Assembly: GCA_001600455.1 (NCBI GenBank)
Contig: BCKC01000008.1
Span: 248,001 to 312,000, forward strand
Reading direction: 5' to 3'
Source of the DNA: Endocalyx cinctus
Taxonomy: Eukaryota > Ascomycota > Sordariomycetes > Amphisphaeriales > Apiosporaceae
Length of the DNA stretch: 64,000 bases
Shown here: positions 44,882 to 55,635 of the stretch, piece after piece
How the letters are laid out: every line of letters starts with the position of its first letter
Numbering within the stretch: position 1 is the stretch's first letter
The notes under the pieces: generated by a model
Told to the model about the DNA's origin: nothing
The model's database searches: none
The model's input: the letters and a program-made list of their open reading frames with translations, nothing else
Made by a program: the position numbers and the translations under genes

Positions 44882-47800
44882 TCAAGCCTTCTTCGATGAA
44901 TCCGACCCTTCCACCGCTGTGGTGGCGATATTGGTCGCCAGCTCGCTGATACTCGTATGCGCGTCCAGCAACTCCAACATGCTGATATTGATCCCAAAAG
45001 CCTGGTGGAACCAATTCCGCAACTCAGCCGCGATCAAGCTATCGACACCGTGCTCCGCCACCGTCTTGGCCGGATTGACCCCTAACGGATCGACAAAAAG
45101 CATCTCAGCGACCGTCGCCGTGATAGCTCCCTTTACGAGATCCGCCGTCTTGGGTATCCCCTCCGCTCCCTCCTTAACGGCTTGGTTGAACTCGCGACGC
45201 AGGACCACTATTGCTGACTGCCCATCCATCTCGCCTGCATCGCCTCCGTCCGCCCCGCTGGAGTGTCGCTGAGCGTCTTCGAATGCGCGCATCATATGGG
45301 ACACCCTGCCGTCGCTGTACCATCGAGGGATGGACGAGGAAGATAACCCAGCCTCCTCTTCATCGCGCTTCTTGGTGACCATAGCAGCTGGGTCTACGCA
45401 TGTGACAACACTCGCGGCGGACAGAGGATCTACCTGCTTTCCAATCCAATCAATTCCATCTGTCATGTCATTCTGACGGGAGCCCAGAACACCTGGCTCG
45501 AGAAGGGTTAGGAACTCGTGTTCTGGGATTGTTAGAACCTTGTTACGCGCGAAAAGATCCACCGTGATTGAGTTAGTGCTGAGAGGTCCGACGTCATTGA
45601 TGAAACCGAATGAGATAGCCGTTGCCGGTAGGCCGAGGCGTCGACGGTAACGAGCGAAGTAGTCTTGGAAGTTGTTGGCTGCGGTATAGGCACTCTGCGT
45701 TGCCAGAGCACAAATTGACTCGATGGAGGTGGTCATAGTAAAGAAATCCAAGGACATGTTCGCTGTGGCCTCGTGTAGACACTTGGTGCCCTTGACTTTA
45801 GCCTCCAAGCTTTGGCGCCACGTTTCCACTGGGACTTTATCAAATGACATATCCAAGTAAGAGACTGCCGAATGAATGACTCCCTTGAGCGGCCGAGTCG
45901 CAGTCATCTCGTTAATCACTTGCGTCACTTGCTCTTGTTTACTGACGTCGCAGGAGATCACGCGGAGATGTGTTCCACGCGTCTCCATGATGTCAACAAA
46001 TTCCTGTGCCCCAGGACTCTTGAGACCACGTCTGGATAAAACTACCAGGTGACGAGCACCACGATCGCTCATCCAGCCTACCATTGACCGTCCTAACCCT
46101 CCCAGCCCTCCTGTGATGAGATAGTATGCATCTTGATCGAAACGAGCAGCGGCAGGGGTCTTCATCATCTTGACTGTCGTGTTTGGGTCCTGGTATGTAA
46201 TTACGAGCTTCCCGATGTGCGTACCTTTGGAGAATTCGAGTAAAACTTGATCGAGCTTGGAGATATCGGTCGCGGAGAAGGGGCGAATGGGCTCAATGCA
46301 TTTACTACGGTAGTACTTATCCACCTTCTCGAGCAACTCGCCACCCAGCTCCGGGTCGGTGTCTAGGAGGACCGATAAATCGAACGATGAAAAGCTTGCC
46401 CCCTTTTGGAACAACTCTAGGCCAATCGCTTTCGCATCTGTGACGTCCATCCTGCCGACGTCGACGAGGTGACCCTGAGGAGCGAGAGCTTTTATCGAAG
46501 CATATAGCATCTCACCTCGGGAGGAGCTGAGGATCACATCAAATCCGCCCTTTCGCGTCATTTTAGCTGCACGCGCCAAGTCGGATAAGTCTCGGGATGA
46601 AAATATATGAGATTCTGGGATATTCATGTTCTCCGTGAGATATTTCGATTTTTCGGCAGTTCCGACCGTGACAAAGATCTCGGCGCCCTTTGACTTCGCG
46701 AGTTGGATAGCCGCCAATCCTAATCCACCAGTCGCCGACTGAATTAGGACCGACTGGCCTTTTCGTAAGTGTGCGAGGTTATCGAACGCGTGCACGGCCG
46801 TCATGAAAACAAGCGGCATCGTAGCGACCTCGACGAGATTATCGCTCGGCAGAAGCTTGTGTGTTGTCATCGCTCTCACACGGGCAAAGTTTCCGAAATG
46901 CCCCTTTCCGGTTCCGTAAACAGGGTCGCCGACCGAGAGGTTTTCCACGCCTTCACCAATCGCCACAACAGTACCCGTGTACTCGGAGGATAAGTTGGTA
47001 CCATCGAACCGTCCCGAAGTCAGACCTACATCTTTCCAATTGAGGCCCACGGCAGCGATCTTGATATCGACCCAGCCGTTCGGCAGCGGCCGCCAGAGCT
47101 CGGTGTAGGGCTTAAAGTACAGGGAGCTGAGAACACCCGGGGTTTCGAAATCGGCCCGAACTGGTTCGTCGCTGGGTAACGGTGAAGGTGAAGAGCCACA
47201 AGTCTTCGGTGTCTTGAGCATCTCGGAATACCCCTGAAGCCCCGAATCGTGCACAAGACGGCTTACCCACAAGCATCCGTCTTGCCAGACAAACTCGCTA
47301 TCCCTAGTTTCGTTTCCGGTCCCATCGCTAGTTTCTTTCTGAAGTGATGACTCCAGCTCGAGGATGCTACTGACGAGTTCACTACTCTCGATCTTGAATG
47401 AATCAGCATCAACGTCAATTGACATGTATTTGCCGAATGGATTCTCTGTTGCAATTGTCCGAAGTAATCCGGCGGCGACTGCTCCATCTGGGTTTACCCC
47501 TTTCACTATCCCACAAGAAGTTAGGCATGTAAGTGTTGCGGCGTTTCGAACCAGGTGCTGGAAGGCTTGAAGATGTAGCTCATCCGTGTCAACCAGCAAG
47601 GCCTTTCCAGAAAGAAACGCAAAGACGCGTGAATTCTCAGGAACTTCGGATATCATATCTGAGGAGATAACCTTTGGAGACAGAGAACGGCGATCCAGCT
47701 CCTGTCGAACGGCTTCTAGAAGAGGTGGTATCACTTCTTCACTGCTATAAACTAGGAAGATCTCAGAAGTTTCCTTGGTCTCACTTCCTCCGTTAGACAG

Positions 47801-50800
47801 CCCATTGCCGTTTAACTCATTACTTGGTAAAGTAGATAGGAGTGTAGTGGTCGTATTATTGGGACTCGGGTAATCATCTAGTGTTATGTCTGTTCCAGAA
47901 AAGCCTGCCTTTTTCAGAGCCGAGTCCCAGGACTCCACGCTCAAGAAAGGACTTTCTGTGCGGCCATCAGGTATTCCATGCCAGTATCCGGTAAGGGTTC
48001 CGAGGACAAGGCCGACTAGGATCTGATTCTGTGTATTTTCGACAAGGACCAGACTTCCTCCAGGGCGTAGAAGCTTTTTGCAGTTGGCCAATGTTCTCGA
48101 AATACTGCTGGTCGCATGTAGTGTCTGGGAGGCCATGACGATGTCGTAAACCGGCTCGAAGCCCTGCGTTGCCGGATCCTCTTCAATATTCAGAACGGAG
48201 TAGCTCACATCGCTAAGAGATGACATCGACTCTTTGGCTGATGCCAAGAATCCAGGAGAAATGTCCGTGAACGTGTAGTCCTTGTAACGTTTAATATTGT
48301 TCGAGCCAGCGAGCGCTTTCATCGCCACGCGAGTAGCACCTCCAGTGCCCGCTCCTAGCTCAAGAATTCGAAGATTGGGGTTTGCATGACCGAGGCTGTC
48401 AAATAATCTAGCCAATTGTGGATACGCGCTCGTCATGAAAAGTCCAGTCTCGTAGAGTGCCGAGAGAGTCCCTTCGTTGACCAAGATATCAACTCCCTCG
48501 ATACGCTCATGAAGTATATCGTCGAAGTCTCGATGTAGCGACTTTATAGCCCTAGCTTCTGGAAGGTCTTTCAACTGATCATATAGTTCCTCTATCAATT
48601 TTAACCGCTCAGGGCTAGCGAGACCGCGAGCTTCTCTCATATACTCCGTCTCGTTGCCGGCGGCATGCTTCTTGATCCATGAGAAAAAGTGGCCAACGTT
48701 ACCCGAAGGTGTCGGCGAGTCTGCATTTTTCCCGTGTGATTCATATATATCGTACACAATCAGGGAGGCCAGACGGTTCAGCCCATGAAGAAGAGAGATC
48801 CTGTCGACGTTTTCACTCGGAGGGGGGAATATCTGACGGCACTGTGCGTTATTCAACGCGCGAATATCGGGTTTCCACACCATCCTCGTGAATGGGCTAC
48901 TGAATGCCTTGTTACGAGTATTCTCAGAGAGTGATGACTCACTGTAAGAAATACAGCGAAGTCGCTCGATAGAGAGAAGCACGTCTCCAGCTTGGTTGAG
49001 CATCTGAAGTTGAATATAAGCCCCTCGAAGCCCCCGGAGCTCTCCTAGCGAGGAGACGACACCGACGTCTTCTTTATCGATATCCTTGTCAAGATACATG
49101 TGGGACATGTGTATAGGAACGAAGGCCGTGTGAGCCTTGTTGACTTGACCACCGTGGCATGCGATAAGACCCAGCTGGAACGTTCCGTCAAGAGATGCTG
49201 GATGGAGAGAATAACTCGACTCGCCATATTTCACCATATCTTTGGTCGTGTGTAATGATAGCTTGGCCATGGCTAGGTTCTTTTGCGGGTCACCTTGAAT
49301 GTTCGAAAGAGGCTGGAAGCTAGAACCATATCCCAAGCCGGTCTGAGCAAACTTTTTATACCAAGCGCGAGTATCCACGATCCTCCAATCTGCATTTGTG
49401 TTCATCTTCGCACTGTTTGGTGCACTAGCCTCTAACTTGATTGAACCGGTGCAGTGTTCAGTCCACACAATTTCATCACGAGCAATGGAGCTGACTGAAA
49501 AATGAGCCCAGCCCGGCAGTTTCGGAGCCTGTGTGTCTTCGATTTGCATGCTGAAAATGATCTCGATGCCACGGTCATCTTCAGGTATTCTGAGTGCTGT
49601 TTTTATGTCTACGTTGCGTAGCGAATACCCTTTGATCTCCGAGTGTTCCCAACGCTCACGCTGGACTCGTGCAATGGCTTCAATCGCCATGGTCATATAT
49701 CCAGCTGCTGGAAAAACAGGATCTGGAGAAGCGGAATGATAAGTAGAAGAATTTTGGAAGTAGTGAAAATAGGAGTAAATACTTACCTGGTAGCAGACGA
49801 TGGTCACCTAGCCAAGGTACATCTTTTATCCGTAGAACGTTGCGCCATTGAGGATATAATCTGGAACTCCCTGGAACTTTAGACCCAAGTAGATCATGCC
49901 TAATTTCTTTCCTAAGCCGGTAATCTTTGCTGACTCGACTCTCGTTATAGATTAGGGGTCCATATGTAAATTGGTAAGTTGGTAAGCCAACGGCGAGACA
50001 GCCGTGCTCAATGACGTGGCCGGACGGGCCTTCTTTATCAACTGAGTTGACAGAAACCAAATCGATTTCGGCATTCAGTCCAAACAGCGTCCCTGCGAGA
50101 TCTAGTAAAGATGTTTGGTCGTTTTCTCCCCTCTTCAGTGTCCCAATGTAAGGAACCGAGAGGCCTAGGCTCTTTATGGTTTGATCCACAGGCCCTTTCA
50201 ATGCTGCATGCGGACCCACTTCGACAAAAGCATCTATAAGGTTTCCTTCGGCGCCCACAAGAGACTTCACGGCATCCGAAAAGCGTACCGGAGATTCAAG
50301 GTTCGCCCTCCAATAGGACGCCGTAACCTTGGCTCCTGTCATGGTCTTGTCAGGCGTAACAGATGAGGCCCACAGTATCTCGGAACGTTTCTTAGGATCT
50401 TTAACAATCTTCGAAACACTCTCTAAGCCGCGGGACAATTCAGTCTCGTACTCCTTGCCTATTGATGCCATGTGATGGGAGTGATATGCTCTTCCACCTG
50501 TCCGAAGCACCCGATTGAAGACATTCTTCGTTGTTAAAATCTCGGAAATCTTGATTATCGAGTCATAATCTCCTGAGAGAGTAACACTGCCCGGAGAGTT
50601 GATCGCCGCAATCTTGACGTCTTCACGGTCAACAACATACTCGGATGCCTCTTCTGAACCCAAGCCTACCGCTAACATGGCGCCGTTCATAACGACTTTT
50701 GAGACGGCCTGTCCCCGATAATAAGCGGCCACTACAGCTTCAGCAGCGGTGATGCGCCCAGACGCGTAAGCTGCCGCCATCTCGCCTGAAGAGTGCCCTA

Positions 50801-53610
50801 TAACTCCTACGGGCTGGATCGACCAGGAGAAAAGTAGGTCTACCAATCCAATCTGAAGCGCAGTGCAGGAAACCTGAGAGATGTCTGGATTATGGATAAA
50901 ATTTTGGTCACAGTTTCCTGAGAGTATGTCTTTCAGTGTCCACGAAGGGGGAGGCTGAGCCACGGATTGAAGTACTTTATCTAAGAACTCGATGGTAGAC
51001 CGGAATACACGGAACTCGAAAAGCTTAGCTCCCATAGCAGGCCACTGTGCGCCCTGGCCAGTGAAGACTAAACCAACCCGAGCGCGCTGCGGCAGAGCTG
51101 CAGATATTGACTTTTGAAGATCAAGTCCATTAGCGACATTATCTTTGTCCACTATACGATAAGTTCTAATGGGCAATTTCGAGCGTTTGCACGCTAGGGT
51201 GTAGGCGATATCTGATAGCGACCAGTGTGATATTTTATTTGATAAAATCTCGATGTTACCCTTCAGCGATGGCTCACTCTGCGCCGAGAATGGGAGCAAA
51301 ACGTACTGCCGAGTTGTTGAATTTTCTTTTTGGGTCTTGGTCAATGTCTCGATGCTATGAGAAGGATTCAACTCCCGTGCTCCATTTAATATTGTGCCGT
51401 TTGAGCCGTTCTGGTAGTCATGGCCGTTGGCAACATGACCGTTAGCAGCATGGCCATTGGTGACATGCCCATTGGTAGAGTGGCCATTTGTGAATGGGAT
51501 AAAGATGCCAGGTTTGACATAATTATCCAACACAATGTTAACATGATCGATAACTGTGGTTCAGGGAGTCAGTTTTTGATATTATATCTGAGTATGATAA
51601 CGGTCTTTCGATAAGTCTATCGTGAAGGTAAATAGTCGTAAAGTGCAGCAACTCAATAATATAATATTCCGTATTGTAGGTCATGAGTAAAAGATGGTGG
51701 AAGATAATTCAGGTTTTGTGTAGTATATACTTAGAGATAAACCCTTCATATTCACAAGGAAAATAGATTCAAGAAGAAAATAAAACTCACTGCAGTGGCC
51801 ATTTGCGCCTCCAAATCCGAAGGAGTTGATACTCGCTCGCTTTGGCCTTCCTCGCGGCCAAGGGGTTAGTTCTGTTAAGACATTAACCCTTGCAGAATCG
51901 AAGTCAATATTAGGGTTGAGCTTTTCAACGCCAAAAGACGGTGCGATATGATCGGCTTCTATTGACAATACAACTTTCTATAAGAGCCAGGAAAGTGTGG
52001 TTAGCTAGGTAGCAACATGGCAAGCGTGTAAGCTTTAAAATATATCAAGCAAAAATCGGAATATCAAAAGCCGCATTCATCTCAAGATCCAACTTCTAGT
52101 ATGTTCTGCTGGCTAGGGGGAGGTATTTTTGTTCTGGTACTACTCACCATGATTGCTGCGAGTGCACTTGCACCCTCTGTATGGCCCAGGTTTGTCTTCA
52201 CTGATCCTATTAATAGGCGATCTTCATCATTACTGCTCCTTGAGGATGAAAAGACATTTCCGACAGCTGACACCTCGATTGGGTCGCCGACGGGAGTTCC
52301 TAAATCTAGGTGAGTGCGGATTCCTCAACCCAATTCTGGCATAGACCTCCATTCTATGGCAAAACAAATGACATTATTGCTTACCTGTTCCATGGGCCTC
52401 AAAATATGTCGTATCCGCAAATGGAAGATTGCCGGCATCTTCATAAGCTTTACGTATAACTGCTTCTTGTCCCGCGGCACTAGGTCTTGTGATGCCACCG
52501 GTTCGACCGTTGGCGTTTATAGCGGTTCCTCGTATAAAGGCGCGTATAGGCGAACCGAGGCTGACGGCTACCGATGATTTTCTCAGGAATAGTGCGGCGA
52601 ATCCTTCGCCTCGAGCATAACCATCGGCTGAGGCGTCGAAGGTATGACATCTCGAGGTTGGAGACAAAGCACCGAGTTTGTTGAGGGCCATCTGCAAGCT
52701 TGGGTCTACAATCCAGTTGGACGCTGCCACGATTGCTGAGTCGCAGTCTCCATTACGAATAGCGTTGACTGCCAAGTGGACTGCGTACATGGAAGAAGAG
52801 CAGGCGGTGTCAAGTGCAAGGCTATTTTCTTAGGTCAGTATAAATGGATAAGGGGTAAGAGAGTTGTCGAACCTTGGGCCTTGAAGATTGAAAATATAAC
52901 TAATCCTATTGGCGAGAATACTAGTAGCTGCTCCTGTAGATGCGTATGGCCTGGAAAAGTCCCAGTCGCGTGCTTGCATCATCCAGTGGTCCAAAGAGAA
53001 ATTTCCAATGTACACGCCCGTGTTTGATCCAGATATGCTCTCCCAACTTTCGCCAGCGTTCTCGAAGGCTTCATACACTACTTCTAGAAGTTTCCTCTGC
53101 GAAGGGTCCACTGTAGAATCTCAGTCAGTATTCGTTACAATTTGTAAGTTGTGGATTATGATAAAAGTTAATCGAGCTCCCTTAACAGTGAAAAAGGGGC
53201 GACTCGAACATTCCGCACACGGTGTAAATTAGTACAAAGAAGATGGGCTCAGAATATACTGACTCGTCTCTACTTCCAAGCCCGTCATTCCGAAGAAGCC
53301 ATGGTCAAAAAGTCGTGGATCTTCGTCAACCAGAAACCCACCCTTTGTTGACACTGTACCTGGGCGATCTGGATTTGGGTGATAGTAACCCTTGGAGGAG
53401 AACCGAGGTTCCTCAAATTCATGGTAGCCATCTCGTTTGTTCTTCAAGAGTTCCCACATCTCTGATGGGTTTCGAACACCTCCTGGCCACCGGCAGCCTA
53501 AGTAAAACTTGTCAGCAGCTTGCCCGGATTCTAGATGAGATAGGCTAATTACCCATGCCGACGATGGCTACTGGCTCTCTCTCACCAGAAGACAGCGATT
53601 CAAGTGTCAT
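44882..53610 (-). CDS. Highly reducing type I polyketide synthase (KS-AT-DH-MT-ER-KR-ACP)
   Basis: Iterative fungal PKS. Minus-strand exons 53610..53553, 53497..53264, 53110..52873, 52821..52385, 52299..52148, 51977..51791, 51553..49787 and 49722..44882 give 2,637 residues; all phases close. KS: VAIVGMGCRWPGG, active-site Cys184 in [31 protein letters not shown] linker of NGH repeats (about 457-480) precedes the [15 protein letters not shown] and GHSSGE with Ser690. [12 protein letters not shown] near 1020 and HPASLDG with Asp1203. [15 protein letters not shown] at about 1477-1489. ER: about 1880-2190, with GLNWKDVGL and [29 protein letters not shown] and the [12 protein letters not shown] active region. 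ACP: GVDSL with Ser2586, the phosphopantetheine site. All domains keep their key residues, so a fully reduced, C-methylated chain is possible. No release domain is present; release must be in trans or spontaneous. It diverges from the methyltransferase gene. Confidence 0.93.
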
Positions 53611-53821
53611 ATTGGAAAACTCTGGTGTTGAAATGAGTACTAATCGATTGTCTAATAATGTGTAAGTTTGTAGAGTATTCTAGCTCTCATAATATCTATC
53701 GTACCGTCTATGATCCCCAAATGTCACTCAAAATGGGGGCATTTACCATTGATATCACGGCATTTAGACGTGGATTTTTCGATATCACATCCATGCAAGG
53801 ACAATAGGCACCATTGACCCG

Positions 53822-53840
53822 GTCCGGTGCTTTGTTTCGG
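53822..53840 (+). promoter_or_regulatory. Promoter repeat copy 1, GTCCGGTG...TTTCGG
   Basis: GTCCGGTGCTTTGTTTCGG is nearly repeated at 53957-53977, where two bases are inserted and one differs. Both begin with CCGG and end with CGG. Confidence 0.55.
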
Positions 53841-53886
53841 ATACGCCCTTGTTGCTGACCTGCATTTAGCGGTATACTCGCAATGC

Positions 53887-53900
53887 CCGATTTTTTTCGG
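53887..53900 (+). promoter_or_regulatory. CCG-N8-CGG element in PKS/OMT promoter
   Basis: CCGATTTTTTTCGG is present here and, identical over all 14 bases, at 62237-62250 upstream of the P450. CCG and CGG half sites eight bases apart are the form bound by dimeric Zn2Cys6 proteins. The likely binder is the cluster regulator (inference). Confidence 0.65.
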
Positions 53901-53956
53901 TCGAGGAGTACAGATAAGCTACCAAGGCGGTCTAGGTTTCTGGGACGGTGTCGGGC

Positions 53957-53977
53957 GTCCGGTGTCTTAGTTTTCGG
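53957..53977 (+). promoter_or_regulatory. Promoter repeat copy 2, GTCCGGTG...TTTTCGG
   Basis: GTCCGGTGTCTTAGTTTTCGG is an imperfect copy of the element at 53822-53840, in the same orientation and 135 bases away. Confidence 0.55.
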
Positions 53978-54063
53978 CTCTACGTAATCAAGTTCATTTT
54001 CTTTATGAATAATCACTCACTAGAGCCACATGTCCAATCCTTAAGAGTACATTGCGCAGACAA

Positions 54064-54070
54064 TATAAAA
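54064..54070 (+). promoter_or_regulatory. TATA box candidate for O-methyltransferase gene
   Basis: TATAAAA lies 91 bases upstream of the start codon at 54155. Confidence 0.6.
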
Positions 54071-54154
54071 TGACTATCTGGCTGTGTCGGATGTGAGCAA
54101 GATTTCGTCATCGCCTATTCTCTAAGAAGATCAGCAAAGTACCTTACTACCACA

Positions 54155-55635
54155 ATGTCAACTACTATCAGTTCCAGCACGCCAAGCGATTCTATCTTAG
54201 CTCTAGCTGAGGATGTCCTGGAGCAAGCTAAAGCGATCACAAAGTATTATCAAGCTAGTAACCTCGCTTCGCCAACATTCTCGATCAACTCGAGCAAGCC
54301 ACCCGGCGTACCGGAGTATGAATCTCTTCAATCTAAACTTAAAACATCGATAGAAGATCTCCAAAGATTGGTTGAAGGCCCGAGGAAATTTTTCCGTTCC
54401 TTTATTGCCCAAACATATAGTCTTGCTTCGTTACAAATCGCCCTCGATTTCGAGTTTTTTACCATTGTTCCTGCTGAGGGTACGATCTCGCTAGAGACAT
54501 TGGCGGACAAAGCCGGTCTCGACCTAGATCGGGTAACTCGCGTTATTCGGATGCTCATAACGTATCGCTTATTTCAAGAGGATACGCCTGGGCTTATCTC
54601 CCATAGCTCGACCTCCATTGTGCTTCGGGAAGATGAAGAATTAAGATGCACGGCTCACTACACGTAAGTTTGATTAATGACGATAGACACTAAGAGATTC
54701 ATTGGCATCGGTTAGTTAAGCAATTCTACAGGCTAGACGAGCTGCTTAAAGCAGCAGCAGAGTCGAATTCCAGTCTGAAGGCAAGGCCCTTCGAAGCTGA
54801 TAATCGGCATTGTCCCTTCGAGACGCGGCATAAACTCCCCATTTTTGAATGGTATGCTGCCAACCCATACAATGCTGGGAGATTTGCCAGGGCCATGGCC
54901 GGTGCTACCAGGAGTAAGTAAACTACAGATAGCGATGTACATATCCTATACCAATTACTGAGTATCGAACTCTAGTGGACCGCCATATCAACGAGCTGCG
55001 AGATTGTTTCTCTTGGGATATTCTCAAGGGAACAGTCGTGGATATCGGCGGTGGAAGCGGTCATATCTCTATGGCCTTGGCTAAAGTGAGTGTCCAAACC
55101 AAACTGAGGGAGACATTTCATACTTGGCTAAGAGAAAGAAATTGCTAACGCTATCATAAAGGGTTTCCCGCATCTAAAATTTGTCGTGCAGGACCAGGAT
55201 GAAATGCTCATCGAAGGGCAGAAGCTGTTAACAGATGAAGTGCGGGACCGTGTCTCCTTTCAAAAGCACAGCTTTTTTGACCCGCAGCCGTACAAGGACG
55301 CGGCAGCGTTTTTAATTCGCCAGTGCACACACAACTGGTGCGACCGGGACGTCGTGAAGATGTTTAAGGCGGTTGTTCCAGGTCTCGAAAATTCCAAGCC
55401 GGATACTCCGTTTTTGATCAATGACATAATCATGCCGGAGCCAGGAACATGGCCACGCCTGGCGGAGCGCGAAGTGAGGGAGATCGATCTTGTCATGCTA
55501 GTCGGATTCGGGGCAAAGCAGCGTACAAAGGCCGAATTCGAGGCATTGCTTCTTGAAGCAGACCCTCGGTTTGAAATCCGCAAGGTGCATGCCACAGGAC
55601 CGCTTGGCCTTCTTGAAGTTTATTTGAGACGCTGA
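54155..55635 (+). CDS. S-adenosylmethionine-dependent O-methyltransferase (plant COMT-like, family 2)
   Basis: Transfers a methyl group to a hydroxyl of a small molecule, presumably the polyketide product. Spliced CDS join(54155..54663,54732..54913,54976..55085,55162..55635) gives 424 residues. The N-terminal half is the dimerisation, winged-helix domain (LADKAGLDLDRVTRVIRMLI). The Rossmann domain carries the SAM loop VVDIGGGSGHISMALAK at about 252-268, FPHLKFVVQD as the acidic second strand, and LIRQCTHNWCD with the likely catalytic His324; NDIIMPEPG and LVGFGAKQRTKAEFEALL follow. The intron after MALAK splits the SAM loop, which is common in this family. It faces the PKS across a 544-bp promoter, so the two are probably co-regulated. 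Confidence 0.92.

Larger units (their letters stand above)
53611..54154. promoter_or_regulatory. Bidirectional promoter, PKS / O-methyltransferase
   Basis: This 544-bp stretch separates two head-to-head cluster genes. It holds three CCG...CGG-type elements, listed separately, which suit recognition by a Zn2Cys6 regulator such as the one at 58596. Confidence 0.75.
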
